24,726 bases of DNA from UBA4615 sp046046245. GTDB lineage: Bacteria > Pseudomonadota > Gammaproteobacteria > Burkholderiales > Burkholderiaceae_E. Below the pieces are notes generated by a model. The model searched no databases and was not told the DNA's origin. It saw nothing but the letters and a program-made list of their open reading frames with translations. Made by a program: the position numbers and the translations under genes. Below are positions 1 to 6,395 of the stretch, piece after piece (the stretch's first letter is position 1; the number at the start of each line of letters is the position of its first letter). The stretch spans positions 1-24,726 of the forward strand of contig JBJOKE010000085.1 of NCBI GenBank assembly GCA_046046245.1, in the 5' to 3' direction.

Positions 1-1329
1 GGCGGGGGGTGCGGCGGCCGGGGCTGTGGCGGCCGGGGGGGTCTGCGCGGCGGAAGGCGCGCCCGCCGGAGCCGACCCGCCCTGCGGCGGCGCCGATCCC
101 GTCCCCGCCGGGCCGCCGCCACCGCCCTGCCGGCGCGTGGGATCGATCACGCGGACCTCCTGGCCGTCGCGCTGCAGTCGCAGCTGGCCGGCGGTCACGA
201 CGAGGTCGCCCACGGCGAGCCCGTCGAGCACCTCGACGCGGGCGTCGCGGCGCAGGCCGATCGCGATCTTCGTGCGGACGCCCTTGCCGTCGACCACCTT
301 CCACGCGAAGGTGTCGGCGCCCTGGGCGATCACCGCCTCCTCGGGAATCGACAGCGCCTGCGGGTTCTCGCGCAGCACGACGCGCGCCCGCGCGAACATG
401 CCGGTGCGCAGCGCGCCGTCCGCGTTCGCGAGCTGGCCGCGCGCGAGCAGCGAGCGGCCGTTCGCGTCGATCTGCGCGTCGATCGCCTTGATGGTCGCGC
501 CGAACGTGCGCCCGGGCATCGAGTCGAACGACAGCTGCACCGCCTGGCCGGGCTTCACACGGCCGAAGTAGCGCTCGGGCATACGCAGGTCGACCTTCAT
601 CGTCGCGATGTCCTCGATCACCGCGAGGTCCGCACCGTCCTTGACGAAGTCGCCGGGGCTCACGTTGCGCAGGCCCATCACGCCGGCGAACGGCGCGCGG
701 ATCTCGGACTTCGCGAGCTTCGCCTCGGCGAGCCGCAGCTTCGCCTCCTGGACCTTGAGGTTCGCCGCCGCCTGGTCCTTCGCGCTGGCAGAGACGAAAT
801 TGCGCTGCGCGAGCTCGACCGTGCGGTCGTGGTTGGCGCGCGCGAGCGCGAGCTCGGCGCGCGACTGCTCCGCCTCGGCTGCGGCGACCGAGGCGTCGAG
901 CGCGACCAGCACCACGCCGCGCGCGACCCGCTGTCCGTCGGTGAAGCCCACGCGCTCGATGCGGCCCGCGACCTCGGAGCGCAGCGCGACCGTCTCGTTG
1001 GCGCGCAGCGAGCCCACGGCGACGACCTCTTCGACGGCAGGTCGGACCTCGACCTTCGCGACCTCGACGCCCACGGGACCACGGGGACCGCCGCCTCCCC
1101 CCGCACCGGCGCCCGGCCCCGGCGCACCGGACCCGGCGCCCGCCTGCGGGCCGGCCCCCTTCGCATCGCCGCCGCGGCCCTCACCGGCCTTGCCGTCGAC
1201 GCCCTTGGGAGCGTCGGTCTTCACCTCGAACCCGGTGGCAGCGGGTTGACGCTGGGTCGTGTAGGCATACCAGCCCAGACCGCCGAGACCGGCGACGGCG
1301 AGGGCGGAGACGACGAGCTTCGTGTTCAT
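1..1329 (-). CDS. RND efflux periplasmic adaptor subunit (HlyD/AcrA family), 3' end missing
   Basis: This is a membrane-fusion protein that would link an inner-membrane RND pump to an outer-membrane channel. It reads from ATG at 1329 through the window edge (443 codons, no stop). Residues 5-25 form one hydrophobic N-terminal segment without a lipobox Cys, so it is an uncleaved anchor or signal peptide. Residues about 46-85 are a Gly/Pro/Ala-rich linker. The first barrel-sandwich half follows (VALRSEVAGRIERVGF, GQRVARG), then an alpha-helical hairpin rich in Ala, Glu and Lys, the second lipoyl half (IRAPFAGVMGLRNVSPGDFV) and beta-barrel sequence (MKVDLRMPERYFGRVKPG, LRTGMFARARVVL). After about residue 398 the chain becomes a Pro/Ala/Gly-rich tail. 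It diverges from the aminotransferase gene over 100 bases. The pump gene would lie to the left, outside the window. Family is clear; substrate is unknown. Confidence 0.85.
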   Translation of the reverse strand, partial: MNTKLVVSALAVAGLGGLGWYAYTTQRQPAATGFEVKTDAPKGVDGKAGEGRGGDAKGAGPQAGAGSGAPGPGAGAGGGGGPRGPVGVEVAKVEVRPAVEEVVAVGSLRANETVALRSEVAGRIERVGFTDGQRVARGVVLVALDASVAAAEAEQSRAELALARANHDRTVELAQRNFVSASAKDQAAANLKVQEAKLRLAEAKLAKSEIRAPFAGVMGLRNVSPGDFVKDGADLAVIEDIATMKVDLRMPERYFGRVKPGQAVQLSFDSMPGRTFGATIKAIDAQIDANGRSLLARGQLANADGALRTGMFARARVVLRENPQALSIPEEAVIAQGADTFAWKVVDGKGVRTKIAIGLRRDARVEVLDGLAVGDLVVTAGQLRLQRDGQEVRVIDPTRRQGGGGGPAGTGSAPPQGGSAPAGAPSAAQTPPAATAPAAAPPA

Positions 1330-1396
1330 GACGGACCGGGACCGGGGGACCTGCGACGATAGCACGGGGCCCCGCGACGCTCCCGCGAACCGGCGC

Positions 1397-1402
1397 TACA
1401 CT
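1397..1402 (+). promoter_or_regulatory. Possible -10 box (TACACT) for the aminotransferase gene
   Basis: TACACT lies 27 bases before the ATG at 1430. About 17 bases upstream, GCGACG at 1374-1379 is only a poor -35. The same core, GCTACACT followed by G/C-rich bases, occurs before the hydrolase gene at 20221. Supported by position and -10 similarity only. Confidence 0.35.
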
Positions 1403-1429
1403 CCGCGGCTTTTGCCGAGCGCGCCGCCC

Positions 1430-2611
1430 ATGTTCCCTCCGATCGCCCGAGACCCGGTCCGAGCGCTCGCCGCCTCGCGGATCCGCGAAGTCGCCAACGC
1501 CGCGATGGGCGCCGCCGACGTGCTGGCGTTCTGGTTCGGCGAGCCCGACCGGCCGACACCCGGCTTCATCGTCGAGGCCGCGCACCGCGCGCTCGATGCC
1601 GGCGACACCTTCTACCTGCCGAACCTCGGCCTGCCCGAACTGCGCGAGGCGCTCGCCGGCTACGCGAGCCGCCTGCACGCGGGCGCGGGCGCACCGATCG
1701 GCGCCGGCCGCATCGCGGTGACCAGCTCGGGCGTCTCCGGGCTGATGCTCGCCGCGCAGGCGCTGGTCTCGCCGGGTGACCGCGTCGTGGCGGTGGTCCC
1801 GCTGTGGCCGAACCTCACCGCGATCGCCGGCGTGCTCGGCGCACGCGTCGAGACCGTGGCGCTCGGCGTCGACCCGGCGCGCGGGCGCTGGACGCTCGAC
1901 CTCGACCGGCTGCTCGCGGCGCTGACGCCCGACACCCGGCTGCTGATGATCAACTCGCCGGGCAATCCCACGGGCTGGGTGATGCCGGCCGATGCGGTCC
2001 GCGCGGTCCGCGAGCACTGCCGCCGCCTCGGCATCTGGGTGCTGTCCGACGAGGCCTACGAGCGGCTGGTCTTCGACGGCGCCGCCTGCGCGCCGTCGTT
2101 CCTCGACGGTGCCGACCCCGAGGACCGGCTGGTCGTCGCGAACACGTTCTCGAAGACCTGGCAGATGACCGGCTGGCGGCTCGGCTGGCTGGTGGTGCCC
2201 GAGGCGCTCGCCCCCGACGTCGAGAAGCTCGTCGAGTTCAACACCTCCTGCGCGCCGGGTTTCGTGCAGCGCGCGGGCCTGGCCGCGGTCCGCGACGGCG
2301 AGCCCGCGGCACGGGCATTCCAGGCCTACGTCCGCGACGGCGCGACCGCGCTGGTCGACGCGCTCGCGTCGGTGCCGCGGGTGCGCGCGGTCGTGCCCGA
2401 CGGCGCGATGTACGTGCTGCTGCGCGTCGACGGCGAGCCCGACAGCCTCGCGCTCGCGAAGTCGCTGGTCCGCGACGCACGCCTGGGCCTGGCACCCGGC
2501 GTGGCCTTCGGCGACGGCGGCGAGGGCTTCCTGCGCTGGTGCGTCGCGCGGCCCGCGGTCACGCTGCGCGACGGCGTCGACCGCCTGGCGCGCTTCCTCT
2601 CGACCCGCTGA
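1430..2611 (+). CDS. Class I/II PLP-dependent aminotransferase
   Basis: This is a fold-type I aminotransferase of 393 residues, a normal length for the aspartate aminotransferase superfamily. It would transfer an amino group between an amino acid and a 2-oxo acid in the cytoplasm. The motif NSPGNPTGW covers residues 175-183, with the PLP-contacting Asn at 179. DEAY follows at 207-210 (Asp to the pyridine nitrogen, Tyr to the phosphate). SKTWQMTGWRLGW carries the Schiff-base Lys at 242, and FLRWCVARP near the C-terminus supplies the Arg region for the substrate carboxylate. I chose the ATG at 1430 because residues before it in the open frame are unconserved-looking and would run into the promoter region and start of the divergent adaptor gene. 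It is convergent with rnhA, with 9 bases between. The specific substrate cannot be told from the sequence. Confidence 0.9.
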   Translation: MFPPIARDPVRALAASRIREVANAAMGAADVLAFWFGEPDRPTPGFIVEAAHRALDAGDTFYLPNLGLPELREALAGYASRLHAGAGAPIGAGRIAVTSSGVSGLMLAAQALVSPGDRVVAVVPLWPNLTAIAGVLGARVETVALGVDPARGRWTLDLDRLLAALTPDTRLLMINSPGNPTGWVMPADAVRAVREHCRRLGIWVLSDEAYERLVFDGAACAPSFLDGADPEDRLVVANTFSKTWQMTGWRLGWLVVPEALAPDVEKLVEFNTSCAPGFVQRAGLAAVRDGEPAARAFQAYVRDGATALVDALASVPRVRAVVPDGAMYVLLRVDGEPDSLALAKSLVRDARLGLAPGVAFGDGGEGFLRWCVARPAVTLRDGVDRLARFLSTR

Positions 2612-2620
2612 GGGCCCTGC

Positions 2621-3094
2621 TCAGCGGCGTGCGTCGCGCAGCGCCGCGTTCGCCAGCTGGTCGGCCAGCTCGTTGTGCAGGTCGCCGTTGTGGCCGCGGA
2701 CCCAGCGGACGCTGACGCGGCGCGCGTCGGCGATCGCGAACAGCCGCTCCCACAGCGCGCGGTTGGCCACCGGCTCGTTCTTCGAGTTCCGCCAGTTGCG
2801 CCGGATCCATCCGGCGCGCCACTCGGACAGCCCCTTCAGCACGTACTGGCTGTCGGACACCAGCTCGACCGACGCGCCCTCGGGCACGCGTGCCAGGCCC
2901 TCGATCGCTGCGGTGATCTCGGCGATCTGGTTGGTGCCGTGTCCGATGAAGCCCCGTGCGTGCTCGGCGTCGGCGCCGTCGGGCCGCAGGATCACGGCGC
3001 CCCAGGCCGCAGGACCCGGGTTGCTCGGCGCGCAGGCGCCGTCGGTGTAGGCGACCCATCGGGACGCATCGGGGGCGGGGCGGGAGGCGGACAT
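2621..3094 (-). CDS. rnhA: Ribonuclease HI
   Basis: Ribonuclease HI degrades the RNA strand of RNA:DNA hybrids (R-loops, Okazaki primers) using two metal ions. The 157 residues match the E. coli enzyme (155). The catalytic DEDD set is visible: Asp18 in YTDGAC, Glu59 in TNQIAEITAAIEG, Asp81 in VSDSQYV and Asp145 in NELADQLA. The active-site His135 is in VRGHNGD. The basic protrusion (WRAGWIRRNWRNSKNEPV) is present, so this is the full-length bacterial type. It diverges from the cyclopropane synthase gene and appears to share a promoter zone with it. In E. coli rnhA is divergent from dnaQ, but no dnaQ is seen here. Confidence 0.97.
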   Translation of the reverse strand: MSASRPAPDASRWVAYTDGACAPSNPGPAAWGAVILRPDGADAEHARGFIGHGTNQIAEITAAIEGLARVPEGASVELVSDSQYVLKGLSEWRAGWIRRNWRNSKNEPVANRALWERLFAIADARRVSVRWVRGHNGDLHNELADQLANAALRDARR

Positions 3095-3153
3095 GCGGTT
3101 CTCGGTGGGCGCCGGGCATTCCCGACCAGCGCGTCGGGGCACTCCGGGGGCTC

Positions 3154-3182
3154 TTGATCGGACGGGCCGGCTGCATTGTAAT
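3154..3182 (+). promoter_or_regulatory. Predicted sigma-70 promoter of the cyclopropane synthase gene
   Basis: TTGATC at 3154-3159 and TGTAAT at 3177-3182 are separated by exactly 17 bases, giving four of six and five of six consensus matches. The predicted start near 3189 leaves a leader of about 29 bases before the ATG at 3218. The -10 overlaps the minus-strand TACAAT of rnhA, so the two promoters may compete. Confidence 0.6.
3175..3180 (-). promoter_or_regulatory. Predicted -10 box of rnhA (TACAAT on minus strand)
   Basis: Read on the minus strand, 3180-3175 is TACAAT, a five-of-six match to the sigma-70 -10 consensus. It predicts a leader of about 75 bases before the rnhA ATG. No good -35 is visible at the right distance. 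It overlaps the -10 of the divergent cfa promoter by four bases. Confidence 0.45.
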
Positions 3183-3217
3183 CGGGCGATCTCCTCCGTC
3201 CCGACCCCGAGGGCCCC

Positions 3218-4438
3218 ATGCTCGAGTCCCAGGTCGTCAAGTATCTGCAGTCGCTGCGCTCGCGGCATCCGATGCCGGTCACCGTCGCGTTGTGGGACGG
3301 CACGGAGGTGCCGCTGGGCGACGACCGCCGCGTCGCGATCCGGCTGAAGTCCACCGGCGCCGCCCGTTACCTGCTGAGGCCCTCGCTCGACGCGCTCGGC
3401 GAGGGTTACGTCGAGGGCCATCTCGACGTCGATGGGCCGATCGGCGACATCGTGCAGATTGCCGAGACGCTCGCCCGCGACGCCGACGACCGCAACGGCC
3501 GCGGCAAGCTGCCCGGCTGGATCACCCGCCACACGCGAAGGAGCGACCGCGCGGCGATCGAGTACCACTACGACGTCTCGAACGAGTTCTATGCGCACTG
3601 GCTCGACGAGCGGATGGTCTATTCCTGCGCGTACTTCGACCGACCCGACCGCGACCTCGCGTCGGCGCAGGTCGCGAAGCTCGACCACGTCTGCCGCAAG
3701 CTGCGGCTCGCACCGGGCGAGACGCTGCTCGACATCGGCTGCGGCTGGGGCGCGATGGCGATCCACGCGGCGCGGCACTACGGCGTGCGCGCGGTGGGCG
3801 TGACCCTGTCGTCGAACCAGCACGCGCTCGCGACCGAGCGCGTGCGCGAGGCCGGGCTGGCCGACCGCGTCGAGATCCGCCTGCAGGACTACCGCGACGT
3901 CCCCGGCGACGGCGTCTTCGACAAGATCTCGTCGATCGGCATGTTCGAGCACGTCGGCCTGAAGAACCTGCCCGAGTATTTCCGCACCGTGCACCGGCTG
4001 CTGAAGCCGGGCGGCGTGGTGATGAACCACGGCATCACGTCCGCCGACGCGGAAAGCCGCTCGGTGGGGCTCGGCGCGGGCGAGTTCATCGACCGCTACG
4101 TGTTCCCCGACGGCGAGCTCCCGCACGTCTCGCTCGCGATCCGGGAGCTGTCGGCAGCCGGCCTCGAGCTGGTCGACGCCGAGTCGCTGCGCCGGCACTA
4201 CGCACTCACCTGCAGGCACTGGTCGGACGGCTTCGAGCGCCACATCACCGGGCTCGAGCGGCTGGCGGGCGCGCAGCGCGCGCGGATCTGGCGGGTCTAC
4301 CTCGCCGGCTGCGCCCATGCGTTCGCGAAGGGCTGGATCAACATCTACCAGCTGCTCGCGGTGCGCAGCCCGGACGGCGCGAGCCCGCTGCCGCTGACCC
4401 GGGACTACATCTACGGCCCGCGCGGCGATACCCGGTAG
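3218..4438 (+). CDS. cfa: Cyclopropane-fatty-acyl-phospholipid synthase
   Basis: Cfa methylenates cis double bonds of unsaturated phospholipid acyl chains with S-adenosylmethionine at the inner membrane surface, usually in stationary phase or acid stress. At 406 residues it is slightly longer than E. coli Cfa (382). The SAM motif LDIGCGWG is at residues 171-178. The five residues that form the bicarbonate-binding active site in E. coli Cfa all have counterparts: Cys137 (YSCAYF), Glu244 (GMFEHVG), His271 (MNHG), Tyr328 (HYALTC) and Cys365 (LAGCAHAF). This favours true Cfa activity over a generic methyltransferase. The N-terminal about 110 residues correspond to the lipid-binding domain. It sits between rnhA (divergent) and the YafS-like gene (convergent, 12 bases apart), and has its own promoter. 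Confidence 0.92.
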   Translation: MLESQVVKYLQSLRSRHPMPVTVALWDGTEVPLGDDRRVAIRLKSTGAARYLLRPSLDALGEGYVEGHLDVDGPIGDIVQIAETLARDADDRNGRGKLPGWITRHTRRSDRAAIEYHYDVSNEFYAHWLDERMVYSCAYFDRPDRDLASAQVAKLDHVCRKLRLAPGETLLDIGCGWGAMAIHAARHYGVRAVGVTLSSNQHALATERVREAGLADRVEIRLQDYRDVPGDGVFDKISSIGMFEHVGLKNLPEYFRTVHRLLKPGGVVMNHGITSADAESRSVGLGAGEFIDRYVFPDGELPHVSLAIRELSAAGLELVDAESLRRHYALTCRHWSDGFERHITGLERLAGAQRARIWRVYLAGCAHAFAKGWINIYQLLAVRSPDGASPLPLTRDYIYGPRGDTR

Positions 4439-4450
4439 GTCCGGCGGGCC

Positions 4451-5278
4451 TCAGCCCGCGGTGTCGTCGGGCAGCCCGCGCCGCTGCGGGCTCGGACTCG
4501 GACTCGCCACGGCGATCGCGCGCGCCGGATGCGACCGCTTCCAGGCCGGGCCGACCAGCCGCATCCCGCGCACCCGCTTGACGGCCGACACCATGTAGAC
4601 CGCACCGCAGATCGGCCACCAGCGGTCGCCCGCCCGCTCCATGAAGCGGGTCCGGTCGAGCCAGAGCTGGGTGCTGCACGGCGGGCGCCAGCAGCCGTAG
4701 CGGGCGCGCTCCATCTCGAAGCTGAGGAGCTTGCACCAGTCGCGCAGCCGCGGCACGCCGATGAAGTGACCCTCGCGGGGCAGGAAGGGCCGGATGAGGC
4801 CGCGCAGCAGCCACTGGCGGGCGCCCCAGAGACTCGTGGGGTTGAAGCCGGTGACGATCAGCCGGCCCTCGGGGCGCAGCACCCGGTCCACCTCGCGCAG
4901 CACCTGGTGCGGGTCGTGCGCGAACTCGAGCACGTGCGGCAGCACGACCAGGTCGAGCGACTGCGTGTCGAAGGGCAGCTCCTCGAAGTGCTCGACGCAG
5001 ACCCGCGGGCCCTCGTGCCCGGGCGGCGGATCGCCGGCACGCTGCGCGTGCACGCGGTGCGGCATCCGGTTCGCGCGCAGCGCGTCGAGTGCGGGCTCGC
5101 CGAGCTGGACCGCGTGGTAGCCGAACACGTCGCCCACGGCCCGATCGAGGTGTGCCTGCTCCCAGTCGATCACGTAGCGCCCTGCGGGCGACTCGAGCCA
5201 GCGCTGCCATTCGGTCGGCGGCGCGACGGGCGGGCCGTCAGGCCCGGGCGCGCCCGGTGCCGGCCCGGGCCCGGCCAT
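4451..5278 (-). CDS. YafS-like class I SAM-dependent methyltransferase
   Basis: A 275-residue cytoplasmic protein of the type-11 methyltransferase fold. After a Pro/Gly-rich start the conserved part opens with WQRWLESPAGRYVIDWEQ. The SAM-binding strand is represented by VFGYHAVQLGEP, the post-I acidic region by VCVEHFEELPFDTQSLDLVV, and motif III by VLRPEGRLIVTGFNPTSLWG. It resembles E. coli YafS, whose gene also sits beside gloB and rnhA, and that context strengthens the assignment. The YafS substrate is not known to me. ATG 5278 is chosen because no conserved sequence lies upstream. It diverges from gloB with a 141-base gap, and is convergent with cfa. The C-terminal 30 residues are Ser/Pro/Arg-rich and probably unstructured. 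Confidence 0.82.
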   Translation of the reverse strand: MAGPGPAPGAPGPDGPPVAPPTEWQRWLESPAGRYVIDWEQAHLDRAVGDVFGYHAVQLGEPALDALRANRMPHRVHAQRAGDPPPGHEGPRVCVEHFEELPFDTQSLDLVVLPHVLEFAHDPHQVLREVDRVLRPEGRLIVTGFNPTSLWGARQWLLRGLIRPFLPREGHFIGVPRLRDWCKLLSFEMERARYGCWRPPCSTQLWLDRTRFMERAGDRWWPICGAVYMVSAVKRVRGMRLVGPAWKRSHPARAIAVASPSPSPQRRGLPDDTAG

Positions 5279-5365
5279 CGGGGGCGGGGACGCATCGCCC
5301 GGTGGGTCCTGCCGCAGCGGGACGGCGCGCAGGCCCCGCGCCGCGCGCGGCCCATCGGGCCCACC

Positions 5366-5371
5366 TATAAT
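5366..5371 (+). promoter_or_regulatory. Consensus -10 box (TATAAT) upstream of gloB
   Basis: A perfect TATAAT stands out in an otherwise G/C-only stretch, 48 bases before the gloB ATG. No -35 hexamer is recognisable 16-18 bases upstream. The minus strand at the same place reads ATTATA, so it could also contribute to the divergent methyltransferase promoter. Confidence 0.5.
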
Positions 5372-5419
5372 CGCCGTCTCGTTCCGCACGTCGTCCGTCC
5401 CTTCGGGGCGGCTGCCCCG

Positions 5420-6265
5420 ATGACCCCATCCGCCACGGCACAGGCGCCGGGCGCCGCCGCGCCGGCCCACCCGGCGATCGCGCCGGTCCCCGCCTTCGCA
5501 GACAACTATATCTGGCTGCTGCGCGACCTCGATGGTCGTCGGGCGGTCGTGGTCGACCCCGGCGACGCCGACCCGGTGCTCGCCGCGCTGTCGGCAGCCG
5601 GGCTCACGCTCGCCGCGGTGCTGGTCACCCATCACCATGCCGACCACGTCGGCGGCCTGCCCGCGCTGCGCGAGGCCTTCCCCGATGCCGTCGTCCACGG
5701 CCCGGCCGCGAGCCGCGCCGAGGGCATCGACCGGCGCTGGCGGCACGGCGACACGCTGGCACTCGAGGGCTTCGACGCGAGCCTCCGCGTCATCGAGGTG
5801 CCGGGGCACACCCTCGACCACGTCGCCTACTTCGCGACGCGGATCGGCGATGACCCCCGCCCGGTGCTGTTCTGCGGCGACACGCTGTTCGCCGGCGGCT
5901 GCGGCCGGGTCTTCGAGGGCACGCCGCAGCAGATGACCGCGTCGCTCGGCCGGCTCGCCGCGCTGCCCGACGACACCCTCGTCTTCTGCGCGCACGAGTA
6001 CACCGCGTCGAACCTGCGCTTCGCGCGCGCCGTGGAGCCCGCGAACGCGGCGCTCGCCGAACGCGAGCGGGACACCGCCGCGCTGCGGGCCGCCGGAACG
6101 CCCACGGTGCCCTCGCGCCTGTCGCTCGAGCGCGCGACCAATCCGTTCCTGCGGACGGACGAGCCCGCGGTCCGGGAGGCGGTGCGGGCGCGCCTCGGCC
6201 ATGAGCCCGCCGACGCCGTCGAGACCTTCGCGGCGGTCCGACAGTGGAAGGACGGCTTCCGGTGA
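5420..6265 (+). CDS. gloB: Hydroxyacylglutathione hydrolase (glyoxalase II)
   Basis: Glyoxalase II hydrolyses S-D-lactoylglutathione to D-lactate and glutathione, the second step of methylglyoxal detoxification in the cytosol. The protein has 281 residues. The metallo-beta-lactamase signature THHHADH is at residues 70-76. Further metal-site and family segments are visible: PGHTLDHVAYF, FCGDTLFAGGCGRVFEGT and FCAHEYTASNLRFA. The C-terminal HAGH domain ends in VETFAAVRQWKDGFR. The usual N-terminus (VPAFADNYIWLL) starts near residue 23, so about 20 Ala/Pro-rich residues precede it, but no alternative in-frame start was found in between. It heads the gloB-mltD pair, although mltD has its own promoter. 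Confidence 0.96.
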   Translation: MTPSATAQAPGAAAPAHPAIAPVPAFADNYIWLLRDLDGRRAVVVDPGDADPVLAALSAAGLTLAAVLVTHHHADHVGGLPALREAFPDAVVHGPAASRAEGIDRRWRHGDTLALEGFDASLRVIEVPGHTLDHVAYFATRIGDDPRPVLFCGDTLFAGGCGRVFEGTPQQMTASLGRLAALPDDTLVFCAHEYTASNLRFARAVEPANAALAERERDTAALRAAGTPTVPSRLSLERATNPFLRTDEPAVREAVRARLGHEPADAVETFAAVRQWKDGFR

Positions 6266-6318
6266 CGGCCCGCGCCGGCCGGCTGGCTGGCCGCCCCTCC
6301 GGTCGCACACGCCACGGC

Positions 6319-6348
6319 TTGACCGAGCACCCGCGCGGGCCGTACGAT
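6319..6348 (+). promoter_or_regulatory. Predicted sigma-70 promoter of mltD
   Basis: TTGACC at 6319-6324 (five of six) and TACGAT at 6343-6348 (four of six) are spaced by 18 bases. The predicted start, near 6355, falls at the base of the stem-loop at 6354-6373, so the hairpin would form the very 5' end of the mRNA. Confidence 0.6.
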
Positions 6349-6353
6349 CGCCG

Positions 6354-6373
6354 TTTGCTGGTTTCCCAGCAAA
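6354..6373 (+). promoter_or_regulatory. 5'-leader stem-loop or operator upstream of mltD
   Basis: A perfect 8-base inverted repeat (TTTGCTGG / CCAGCAAA) with a 4-base loop. It starts at the predicted transcription start and ends 11 bases before the Shine-Dalgarno. It is A/T-richer than the surroundings and is unlike the G/C hairpins at gene ends here. As RNA it could cap and stabilise the mRNA; as DNA it could be a repressor site just downstream of the -10. Confidence 0.5.
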
Positions 6374-6384
6374 AACAGCCAGTT

Positions 6385-6389
6385 AGGAG
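6385..6389 (+). promoter_or_regulatory. Shine-Dalgarno that fixes the TTG start of mltD
   Basis: AGGAG (in TTAGGAGAGG) ends 6 bases before TTG 6396. It is the strongest ribosome site I saw in the window. It selects a TTG start that gives a complete lipoprotein signal peptide. Confidence 0.7.
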
Positions 6390-6395
6390 AGGATA

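Noticed and set aside
26..571. Open frame on the plus strand opposite the RND adaptor
   Set aside because: The minus strand encodes a coherent HlyD-family protein. The plus-strand product is Arg/Ser/Ala-rich with no family signature, a normal shadow in GC-rich DNA.
6266..6300. GGCCGG...CTGGCC imperfect hairpin after gloB as terminator
   Set aside because: The stem has a mismatch, overlaps several alternative pairings and has no T-run.
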